Below, one piece after another: positions 18,914-26,215 of a stretch of 64,000 nt of DNA (position 1 is the stretch's first letter; the number at the start of each line of letters is the position of its first letter). The notes under the pieces are model-generated. The model did no database searches and was not told the origin of the DNA. It saw only the letters and a program-made list of their open reading frames with translations. Position numbers and translations under genes: made by a program. The stretch covers positions 1-64,000 of the forward strand of contig NZ_JAAQYM010000008.1 of the NCBI RefSeq assembly GCF_012986595.1, read 5' to 3'. Source of the DNA: Pseudomonas koreensis. Its GTDB lineage: Bacteria > Pseudomonadota > Gammaproteobacteria > Pseudomonadales > Pseudomonadaceae.

Positions 18914-20836
18914 ATGACCCTGCTCAAATTCAGCGATGTGTCCCTTGCGTTCGGCGCTATGCCGTTGTTGGACAAGGTGTCCTGGCAGATCGCCCGTGGT
19001 GAGCGGGTGTGCATCATCGGCCGCAACGGCACTGGCAAGTCCAGCATGATGAAACTGGTCAAGGGCGACCAGAAGCCCGATGACGGCTCGGTGTGGCGTG
19101 CCCCCGGTCTGAAAATCGGCGAATTGCCGCAAGAATTGCCGGTGGCCGACGGGCGGACCGTGTTCGACGTGGTTGCCGAAGGCCTGGACGGTGTGGGCGC
19201 GTTGCTCGCCGAATACCATCACCTGAGCCAGAACATCGTCACCGACGCCGATCTGGACAAACTGATGCACGTCCAGCACGACCTCGAAGCCCGTGATGGC
19301 TGGCGCTTGCAGACCCTGGTCGACAGCACCCTGAGCCGCCTGCAACTGCCGGCCGACAAGACCCTCGCCGAGTTGTCCGGCGGCTGGCGTCGTCGCGTAC
19401 TGCTGGCGCAGGCGCTGGTGTCCGAGCCGGATCTGCTGCTGCTCGACGAACCGACCAACCACCTGGACATCGGTGCAATTGCCTGGCTCGAAGAAGCGCT
19501 GAAGGATTTCCAGGGCGCCGTGCTGTTCATCACGCACGACCGTTCCTTCCTGCAAAACCTCGCCACGCGCATCCTCGAACTGGATCGCGGCGGCCTGATC
19601 GACTGGAACGGCGACTACGCCAGCTTCCTGGTGCATAAAGAAGCGGCGTTGGCCGCTGAAGAAACCGCCAACGCGCTGTTCGACAAGCGTCTGGCCCAGG
19701 AAGAAGTGTGGATCCGTCAGGGCATCAAGGCCCGTCGTACCCGTAACGAAGGCCGCGTGCGCGCCCTTAAAGCCCTGCGTGTTGAACGCAGCGAGCGTCG
19801 CGAACGCACCGGCAAGGCCAACATCCAGCTGGAAACCGCCGACAAGTCCGGCAAGCAAGTGATGGTGCTGGAAAATGTCAGCTTCCATCACCCGGACGGT
19901 CCGTTCCTGATCAAGGACTTCTCGATGGTCCTGCAGCGCGGCGACCGTATCGGTCTGCTGGGCGCCAACGGTACCGGCAAGACCACCTTGCTCAAGCTGA
20001 TGCTTAACGGTCTGCAACCGACCAGCGGCAAAGTGGAAGAGGGCACCCGGATCGACGTGGCTTACTTCGACCAGTTGCGCCATCAGCTGGATCTGGAAAA
20101 GACCGTGATCGACAACGTCGCCGAAGGTCGCGATTTCATCGACATCGACGGTCAGAGCCGCCACGTGCTGAGCTACCTCGGCGACTTCCTGTTCAGCCCG
20201 CAGCGTGCGCGCACGCCGGTCAAGGCGCTGTCCGGGGGCGAGCGTGCGCGCTTGCTGTTGGCGAAACTGTTCAGCAAGCCGGCGAACCTGCTGGTACTCG
20301 ACGAACCGACCAACGACCTCGACGTGGAAACCCTCGAGCTCCTCGAAGAAGTGTTGCTGACCTTCAACGGTACCGTGCTGATGGTCAGCCACGACCGGGC
20401 ATTCCTCGACAACGTGGTCACCAGCACCCTGGTCTTCGAAGGTGAAGGCAAGGTGCGTGAATACGTCGGTGGCTACCAGGACTGGATCCGTCAGGGCGGC
20501 TCGCCGCGCCTGCTGGGCGTGACCGAGAGCAAATCGGGCAAGGCTGACCTGAATTCGGCGGTAGTCACCGCCGAGCCTGCTGTGGTTGCTCCCCCTGCAG
20601 CTGCTGCGCCAGCTGCCAAGAAGAAGCTGAGCTACAAGCTGCAGCGCGAGCTGGAAGCATTGCCGGGCGACATCGACGCCAAGGAACAGCAGATTGCGGC
20701 CGTCGAGGCTGAAATGGCCGAAGCCGGTTTCTATCAGCGTCCAGCGGCCGAAACAGCCAAGGTGATCGCTTCGCTGGAGCAGTTGCAGGCTGAGCTGGAT
20801 GCACTGGTGGAGCGTTGGGCCGAGCTGGATGCCTGA
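18914..20836 (+). CDS. uup: ABC-F family ATPase Uup
   Basis: A 640-residue ribosome-associated ATPase with two nucleotide-binding domains: GRNGTGKSS and LSGGWRRRVLLAQ with DEPTNHLD in the first, GANGTGKTT and LSGGERARLLLAK with DEPTNDLD in the second. The charged coiled-coil tail (about 560-640, KKKLSYKLQRELEALP onward) is the DNA-binding Uup domain, which separates it from EttA and YheS. ABC-F proteins act on stalled or special ribosomes; Uup loss raises transposon excision in E. coli. GGAG precedes the ATG at 18914. Divergent from slt. Confidence 0.94.
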   Translation: MTLLKFSDVSLAFGAMPLLDKVSWQIARGERVCIIGRNGTGKSSMMKLVKGDQKPDDGSVWRAPGLKIGELPQELPVADGRTVFDVVAEGLDGVGALLAEYHHLSQNIVTDADLDKLMHVQHDLEARDGWRLQTLVDSTLSRLQLPADKTLAELSGGWRRRVLLAQALVSEPDLLLLDEPTNHLDIGAIAWLEEALKDFQGAVLFITHDRSFLQNLATRILELDRGGLIDWNGDYASFLVHKEAALAAEETANALFDKRLAQEEVWIRQGIKARRTRNEGRVRALKALRVERSERRERTGKANIQLETADKSGKQVMVLENVSFHHPDGPFLIKDFSMVLQRGDRIGLLGANGTGKTTLLKLMLNGLQPTSGKVEEGTRIDVAYFDQLRHQLDLEKTVIDNVAEGRDFIDIDGQSRHVLSYLGDFLFSPQRARTPVKALSGGERARLLLAKLFSKPANLLVLDEPTNDLDVETLELLEEVLLTFNGTVLMVSHDRAFLDNVVTSTLVFEGEGKVREYVGGYQDWIRQGGSPRLLGVTESKSGKADLNSAVVTAEPAVVAPPAAAAPAAKKKLSYKLQRELEALPGDIDAKEQQIAAVEAEMAEAGFYQRPAAETAKVIASLEQLQAELDALVERWAELDA

Positions 20837-20847
20837 TTGATCCGGTG

Positions 20848-20889
20848 ACAAAAAAGCCCGGCCTCATTTGCGTGAGGCCGGGCTTTTTG
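20848..20889. terminator. Bidirectional terminator
   Basis: AAAAAAGCCCGGCCTCA / TGAGGCCGGGCTTTTTG hairpin separates the convergent uup and stress-protein genes. Confidence 0.94.
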
Positions 20890-20906
20890 TAGCAGCTCCC
20901 GAAGGG

Positions 20907-21344
20907 TTAACGCTTGATCAGGTGCACCGCCAGCACATCGCAAGGTGCGCCGTGCAGGACGTCATTGGCGGTCGAGCCGAGCAACAGCGCCAGGCCATGG
21001 CGGCCATGGCTGCCGACCACGATCAGATCGCAATGGTTTTCCTTGGCGAAATGATGGATTTCCTGGCGTGGCTGGCCATAGGTCAGATGGCAGTTGGCGC
21101 CTTCGAGCTCGGTGTATTTGGCTTTCAGGCGCTCAAGGCGCTCCTTGGACTGATCGAACTGCTGTTGTTGCAGTTGTGACAGATCCATCGGTACATCGCC
21201 GCCGAATGCCATCGCCATCGGCTCGACGATATGCACCAGCGACAGCTTGGCGCCATTGCTCGCCGACAGCTCTCGGGCGCGGTGAATCACAGGGTCGCAC
21301 TCTTCGGTCAGATCTACGGCGACCAGGATATGGTTGTAGGGCAT
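20907..21344 (-). CDS. Universal stress protein A family
   Basis: A 145-residue single-domain UspA fold. The strand ILVAVDLTEE opens it, and the ATP-type signature GSHGRHGLALLLGSTAN is intact near residue 110-126, so nucleotide binding is likely. The ATG at 21344 is set by GAGGAG just upstream; the longer frame begins inside this ribosome-binding region. Such proteins accumulate in stationary phase, starvation or anaerobiosis. It is monocistronic and convergent with uup. Confidence 0.93.
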   Translation of the reverse strand: MPYNHILVAVDLTEECDPVIHRARELSASNGAKLSLVHIVEPMAMAFGGDVPMDLSQLQQQQFDQSKERLERLKAKYTELEGANCHLTYGQPRQEIHHFAKENHCDLIVVGSHGRHGLALLLGSTANDVLHGAPCDVLAVHLIKR

Positions 21345-21447
21345 GAGGTGCTCCTCGTGACGGTTCAATATTGTTAAGTATGGCTGGTTTCAAGCGCATT
21401 GGTTCCAAAGTGGCACAATGCGCTTACCTTAAGTCGGGAGTAGAGAT

Positions 21448-21885
21448 ATGACGGTCTGGTTGGTGGTGTCAATCCTGCTGGTGGTCCTGAGTCCACTGGC
21501 ATGGTTGCGCCCATCGCGCGTGCAGAGCGGCCGAATGGCCCTGCGCATGGAAGCACGGCGTATCGGGCTGGCCATGCAGCTGGCGCCTCAGGAGTGGCCG
21601 CACTGGCTGTCTCAGGAGCCTCCCAGCCCCTGTGCGCAATACCATCGGCCGCGTCGTGGCAGTCAACCGGCGTGCTGGACTTACTGGCAGAAGTCGCCGG
21701 GGGTGTGGGTCAATCAATGGCAGGAGGTCTGCGAAGATCGGGCGCTGCTCAATCATTTCGAAAAATTGCCAGGCAACGTATTCAAGGTCGAGGCCGACAA
21801 GCAGATGATCGCCTTGTACTGGGGCGAGAAGGGCGAAGCCACGGTGTTGCAGGATATCGACGCGACGCTGAAAGCGCTGGCGTGA
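21448..21885 (+). CDS. Hypothetical protein with N-terminal membrane anchor
   Basis: A 145-residue protein. The first 20 residues (TVWLVVSILLVVLSPLAWL) form one membrane segment, followed by a basic stretch and a soluble domain rich in Trp (EWPHWL, WTYWQK, WVNQWQEVC). No family is recognised. It is divergent from the stress-protein gene; GGGAG precedes the ATG. Looks like an inner-membrane-anchored protein with a cytoplasmic or periplasmic domain whose side cannot be decided. Confidence 0.75.
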   Translation: MTVWLVVSILLVVLSPLAWLRPSRVQSGRMALRMEARRIGLAMQLAPQEWPHWLSQEPPSPCAQYHRPRRGSQPACWTYWQKSPGVWVNQWQEVCEDRALLNHFEKLPGNVFKVEADKQMIALYWGEKGEATVLQDIDATLKALA

Positions 21886-21938
21886 CTCGCGGACTTTTCC
21901 CACTGCAATGGTGGGGAGGGTCCGGCAGACGAGCAATA

Positions 21939-21963
21939 AAAAGCCCGACATGATTCATCGGGC
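21939..21963 (-). terminator. Terminator-like hairpin in minus orientation
   Basis: On the minus strand GCCCGATGA-ATCA-TGTCGGGC is followed by TTTTTATT. On the plus strand, the direction of the preceding gene, no T-run follows. It may act weakly for the upstream gene or stop antisense transcription from the fadB region. Confidence 0.45.
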
Positions 21964-22412
21964 GGGGTGGCCAGGCAGGCCGGTAACTGTTTTTATCGCT
22001 GACTCGACATCATGCAGTCAGCGAATCTCCCTATAGTCCAGCCAGCGTAGCCTGTTAAACAAGGCTCGCAGTGAATTAGGGCGACTTTTCTAACTATTGA
22101 TTCTATGAATGGCTTTGCATGCTGCGCCGTGTTGCGGCTCTGCGTGCGACGGAAGTGACCGCAAGGTCGCATTTCAACCCGTATTTTGGGCGATTGACAA
22201 TTGTTGGAAATTCCGTGAAGGTGACGTACCCAAATCAAACGGGCGTATGAATTGAGCGTTTGTCTTACAGACTGCTCCTACAGAATCCCGACTATCGCGT
22301 TGGCGGGTGTGCCGGGTGGATTGGCGTCAGCATCGACGAAAAAGCGTCCTGCCGAGCCATTTACCTGCGTCCGACGTGTACTGTTCAGCTTCCATATCGT
22401 GGAGATCAGTTG
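21964..22412 (+). promoter_or_regulatory. Long leader/promoter region of fadBA with possible PsrA half-sites
   Basis: About 450 bp without a credible gene precede fadB. A TTGACA hexamer lies at 22194-22199 and an inverted pair CAAAC (22236-22240) / GTTTG (22258-22262) is present. These half-sites equal those of the PsrA operator, but the 17-bp spacing is much larger than the 4 bp seen at psrA itself. The frame that extends fadB upstream to 22260 has no good start. GGAG at 22401 serves the fadB ATG. Confidence 0.45.
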
Positions 22413-24560
22413 ATGATTTACGAAGGTAAAGCCATCACGGTTAAAGCTCTTGAAAGTGGCATCGTCGAATTGAAATTCGACCTCAAGGGTGAGTCCGTCA
22501 ACAAGTTCAACCGTCTTACCCTGAACGAACTGCGTCAGGCCGTGGACACCATCAAGGCAGATGCTTCGATCAAGGGCGTGATCGTCAGCAGTGGCAAGGA
22601 CGTATTCATCGTCGGCGCCGACATCACCGAATTTGTCGATAACTTCAAGCTGCCGGATGCCGAGCTGGTTGCTGGCAATCTCGAAGCCAACAAGATCTTC
22701 AGCGATTTCGAAGACCTCAACGTTCCGACCGTGGTCGCGATCAATGGCATCGCCCTGGGCGGCGGCCTGGAAATGTGCCTGGCAGCGGACTACCGCGTCA
22801 TGTCGACCAAGGCCAAGATCGGCCTGCCGGAAGTCAAACTGGGCATCTACCCAGGCTTCGGCGGTACCGTGCGTCTGCCGCGCCTGATCGGCGTCGATAA
22901 CGCCATCGAGTGGATTGCCTCCGGCAAGGAAAACCGTCCTGAAGACGCACTGAAAGTCAGCGCCGTCGACGCCGTGGTTGCTCCGGAGAAGCTGCAGGAA
23001 GCCGCGCTTGAACTGATCAAGCGCGCCATCTCCGGCGAGTTCGACTACAAGGCCAAGCGTCAGCCGAAGCTGGAAAAACTCAAGCTCAACGCCATTGAAC
23101 AAATGATGGCTTTCGAAACCGCCAAAGGTTTCGTGGCCGGTCAGGCTGGCCCGAACTACCCGGCGCCGGTTGAAGCGATCAAGACCATCCAGAAAGCCGC
23201 GAACTTCGGTCGTGACAAGGCACTGGAAGTCGAAGCCGCCGGTTTCGTCAAACTGGCCAAGACTTCTGCTGCGCAGAGCTTGATCGGTCTGTTCCTGAAC
23301 GATCAGGAACTGAAGAAAAAGGCCAAGGCCTACGACGAAATCGCCAAAGACGTGAAGCAGGCTGCCGTACTGGGCGCCGGCATCATGGGTGGCGGTATCG
23401 CCTATCAGTCGGCCTCCAAAGGTACGCCGATCCTGATGAAGGACATCAACGAGCACGGTATCGAGCAGGGCCTGGCCGAAGCCGCCAAGCTGCTGGTTGG
23501 CCGCGTTGACAAAGGCCGCATGACTGCCGCGAAAATGGCTGAAGTGCTCAACGGCATTCGTCCGACCCTGTCCTACGGCGACTTCGGTCACGTCGATCTG
23601 GTCGTTGAAGCCGTGGTCGAGAACCCGAAGGTCAAGCAAGCGGTGCTGGCTGAAGTCGAAGACAAGGTCAAAGAGGACACCATCCTCGCGTCCAACACGT
23701 CGACCATTTCCATCAGCCTGCTGGCCAAGGCCCTCAAGCGTCCGGAAAACTTCGTCGGCATGCACTTCTTCAACCCGGTGCACATGATGCCGCTGGTGGA
23801 AGTGATCCGTGGCGAGAAGTCCAGCGAGCTGGCGATTGCCACCACCGTTGCCTACGCCAAGAAAATGGGCAAGAACCCGATTGTCGTCAACGACTGCCCG
23901 GGCTTCCTGGTCAACCGCGTTCTGTTCCCGTACTTCGGCGGTTTCGCCAAACTGGTCAGCGCCGGTGTGGACTTCGTCCGTATCGACAAGGTCATGGAAA
24001 AATTCGGCTGGCCGATGGGCCCGGCATACCTGATGGACGTGGTCGGCATCGACACCGGTCACCACGGTCGTGACGTGATGGCTGAAGGTTTCCCGGATCG
24101 CATGAAAGATGACCGTCGCTCGGCCATCGACGTGCTGTACGAAGCCAAGCGTCTGGGGCAGAAGAACGGCAAGGGCTTCTACGCCTACGAAGCCGACAAG
24201 AAAGGCAAGCAGAAGAAGGTTGCCGATCCGTCGGTGCTGGAAGTGCTCAAGCCGATCGTTTACGAGCAGCGCGAAGTCACTGACGAAGACATCATCAACT
24301 GGATGATGATCCCGCTGTGCCTGGAAACCGTGCGTTGCCTGGAAGACGGCATCGTTGAAACCGCCGCCGAAGCCGACATGGGTCTGGTCTACGGTATCGG
24401 TTTCCCTCCATTCCGTGGCGGTGCACTGCGCTACATCGATTCGATCGGTGTTGCCGAGTTCGTTGCCCTGGCTGACCAGTACGCTGATTTGGGCGCGCTG
24501 TACCACCCGACCGCGAAGCTGCGCGAAATGGCCAAGAACGGCCAGAGCTTCTTCGGTTAA
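22413..24560 (+). CDS. fadB: Fatty acid oxidation complex alpha subunit FadB
   Basis: Multifunctional beta-oxidation enzyme: enoyl-CoA hydratase, 3-hydroxyacyl-CoA dehydrogenase and epimerase/isomerase. The 715-residue protein has an N-terminal crotonase domain (oxyanion motif NGIALGGGLEM around residue 110 and GLPEVKLGIYPGFGGT) and then an NAD domain (VLGAGIMGGGIAYQSA near 317-332) with HFFNPVHMMPLVEV. It forms an alpha2beta2 complex with FadA, encoded 29 bp downstream. The start at 22413 fits the family N-terminus MIYEGKAI. Confidence 0.97.
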   Translation: MIYEGKAITVKALESGIVELKFDLKGESVNKFNRLTLNELRQAVDTIKADASIKGVIVSSGKDVFIVGADITEFVDNFKLPDAELVAGNLEANKIFSDFEDLNVPTVVAINGIALGGGLEMCLAADYRVMSTKAKIGLPEVKLGIYPGFGGTVRLPRLIGVDNAIEWIASGKENRPEDALKVSAVDAVVAPEKLQEAALELIKRAISGEFDYKAKRQPKLEKLKLNAIEQMMAFETAKGFVAGQAGPNYPAPVEAIKTIQKAANFGRDKALEVEAAGFVKLAKTSAAQSLIGLFLNDQELKKKAKAYDEIAKDVKQAAVLGAGIMGGGIAYQSASKGTPILMKDINEHGIEQGLAEAAKLLVGRVDKGRMTAAKMAEVLNGIRPTLSYGDFGHVDLVVEAVVENPKVKQAVLAEVEDKVKEDTILASNTSTISISLLAKALKRPENFVGMHFFNPVHMMPLVEVIRGEKSSELAIATTVAYAKKMGKNPIVVNDCPGFLVNRVLFPYFGGFAKLVSAGVDFVRIDKVMEKFGWPMGPAYLMDVVGIDTGHHGRDVMAEGFPDRMKDDRRSAIDVLYEAKRLGQKNGKGFYAYEADKKGKQKKVADPSVLEVLKPIVYEQREVTDEDIINWMMIPLCLETVRCLEDGIVETAAEADMGLVYGIGFPPFRGGALRYIDSIGVAEFVALADQYADLGALYHPTAKLREMAKNGQSFFG

Positions 24561-24589
24561 GCGCCCCCAACTAGAGTGAGAGTGAACTT

Positions 24590-25765
24590 ATGAGCTTGAA
24601 TCCTAGAGACGTCGTGATTGTCGACTTCGGTCGTACTCCGATGGGCCGCTCCAAGGGCGGCATGCACCGCAACACCCGCGCCGAAGACATGTCGGCGTAC
24701 CTGATCAGCAAACTGCTGGAACGCAACGCCAAGGTCGATCCTGCTGAAGTCGAGGACGTGATCTGGGGCTGTGTGAACCAGACCCTGGAGCAGGGCTGGA
24801 ACATCGCGCGGATGGCGTCGCTGATGACTCAGATCCCGCACACCTCGGCTGGCCAGACCGTCAGCCGTCTGTGTGGCTCGTCGATGAGTGCCCTGCACAC
24901 TGCCGCGCAAGCGATCATGACCGGTAACGGTGACGTGTTCGTGGTTGGCGGCGTCGAGCATATGGGTCACGTGAGCATGATGCACGGTGTCGATCCGAAC
25001 CCGCACATGTCGCTGTACGCGGCGAAAGCCTCGGGCATGATGGGCCTGACCGCGGAAATGCTGGGCAAAATGCACGGCATCACTCGCGAGCAGCAGGACG
25101 CTTTCGGCGTTCGCTCCCACCAGTTGGCCCACAAGGCAACCGTGGAAGGCAAGTTCAAAGACGAAATCATCCCGATGCAGGGCTACGACGAAAACGGCTT
25201 CCTGAAGCTGTTCGACTACGACGAAACCATTCGTCCGGAAACCACCCTGGAAAGTCTGGCGGCCCTCAAGCCTGCCTTCAATCCAAAGGGCGGCACCGTG
25301 ACTGCCGGTACTTCGTCGCAGATCACCGATGGTGCTTCGTGCATGATCGTGATGTCGGCGCAGCGTGCGCAGGACCTGGGGATCCAGCCGATGGCCGTGA
25401 TCCGTTCGATGGCAGTGGCGGGTGTGGATCCGGCGATCATGGGCTATGGTCCAGTGCCGGCGACACAAAAAGCCCTGAAGCGTGCGGGCCTTGGCATCAA
25501 CGATATCGACTTCTTCGAGCTCAACGAAGCTTTCGCTGCACAGGCCCTGCCAGTGCTGAAAGATCTGAAAGTACTCGACAAGATGAACGAGAAGGTTAAC
25601 CTGCACGGCGGCGCGATCGCCCTGGGTCACCCGTTCGGTTGTTCCGGTGCCCGTATCTCCGGCACTTTGCTGAACGTGATGAAGCAGAATAGCGGCACCT
25701 TCGGGGTGGCCACTATGTGCATTGGTCTCGGCCAAGGCATCTCCACCGTCTTCGAACGCGTTTAA
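24590..25765 (+). CDS. fadA: 3-ketoacyl-CoA thiolase FadA (beta subunit)
   Basis: Cleaves 3-ketoacyl-CoA to acetyl-CoA and a shortened acyl-CoA. The 391-residue thiolase has the nucleophile Cys95 in SRLCGSSMSALH, the GGHP-type segment ALGHPFGCSGAR with catalytic His, and the final catalytic Cys in TMCIGLGQG. GAGTGAGAGTGAAC lies before its ATG. Co-transcribed with fadB and followed by a terminator. Confidence 0.97.
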   Translation: MSLNPRDVVIVDFGRTPMGRSKGGMHRNTRAEDMSAYLISKLLERNAKVDPAEVEDVIWGCVNQTLEQGWNIARMASLMTQIPHTSAGQTVSRLCGSSMSALHTAAQAIMTGNGDVFVVGGVEHMGHVSMMHGVDPNPHMSLYAAKASGMMGLTAEMLGKMHGITREQQDAFGVRSHQLAHKATVEGKFKDEIIPMQGYDENGFLKLFDYDETIRPETTLESLAALKPAFNPKGGTVTAGTSSQITDGASCMIVMSAQRAQDLGIQPMAVIRSMAVAGVDPAIMGYGPVPATQKALKRAGLGINDIDFFELNEAFAAQALPVLKDLKVLDKMNEKVNLHGGAIALGHPFGCSGARISGTLLNVMKQNSGTFGVATMCIGLGQGISTVFERV

Positions 25766-25780
25766 GCGTCTCGTCGATGG

Positions 25781-25813
25781 AAGCCGGGGCCAAGTGCCCC
25801 GGTTTTTGTTTTT
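25781..25813 (+). terminator. Terminator of fadBA
   Basis: GCCGGGGC-CAAGT-GCCCCGGT followed by TTTTGTTTTTG directly after fadA. Confidence 0.92.
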
Positions 25814-25864
25814 GTGGATTTATTTTTGTATTTATTTTGAAAAAATTTGAGTGAGGGCCGAAGC

Positions 25865-26101
25865 ATGCCGATACAACCTGGGCTCTACCAACATTACAAA
25901 GGTCCGCAGTACCGCGTATTCAGTGTTGCGCGGCATTCCGAGACCGAAGAAGAAGTGGTCTTTTACCAAGCCCTGTATGGCGATTACGGCTTCTGGGTAC
26001 GCCCTTTGAGCATGTTCGTCGAGTCGGTCGAGGTTGACGGCGATCAGGTGCCACGCTTTGCTTTGGTGCAAGCCGAACCGAGCCTTTTTTCCAAGGCATG
26101 A
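25865..26101 (+). CDS. DUF1653 domain protein
   Basis: A 78-residue protein made almost entirely of one DUF1653 domain: GLYQHYKGPQYRVFSVARHS, then TEEEVVFYQALYG and WVRPLSMFVE. The domain is a small beta-barrel found alone or fused to other enzymes; its role is unknown. The ATG at 25865 is preferred over an upstream TTG at 25847. It stands between the fadBA terminator and topA. Confidence 0.9.
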   Translation: MPIQPGLYQHYKGPQYRVFSVARHSETEEEVVFYQALYGDYGFWVRPLSMFVESVEVDGDQVPRFALVQAEPSLFSKA

Positions 26102-26215
26102 GGCGAGTGCGCACAGAACCCTGTGCTTGACCTCACCTTGTATCAACTATATATAGCGGTGCCGCGTCAGGCGCCAACCGCCTTTCACTTCTAGAATTCA
26201 GGAATTTTCTGATCC

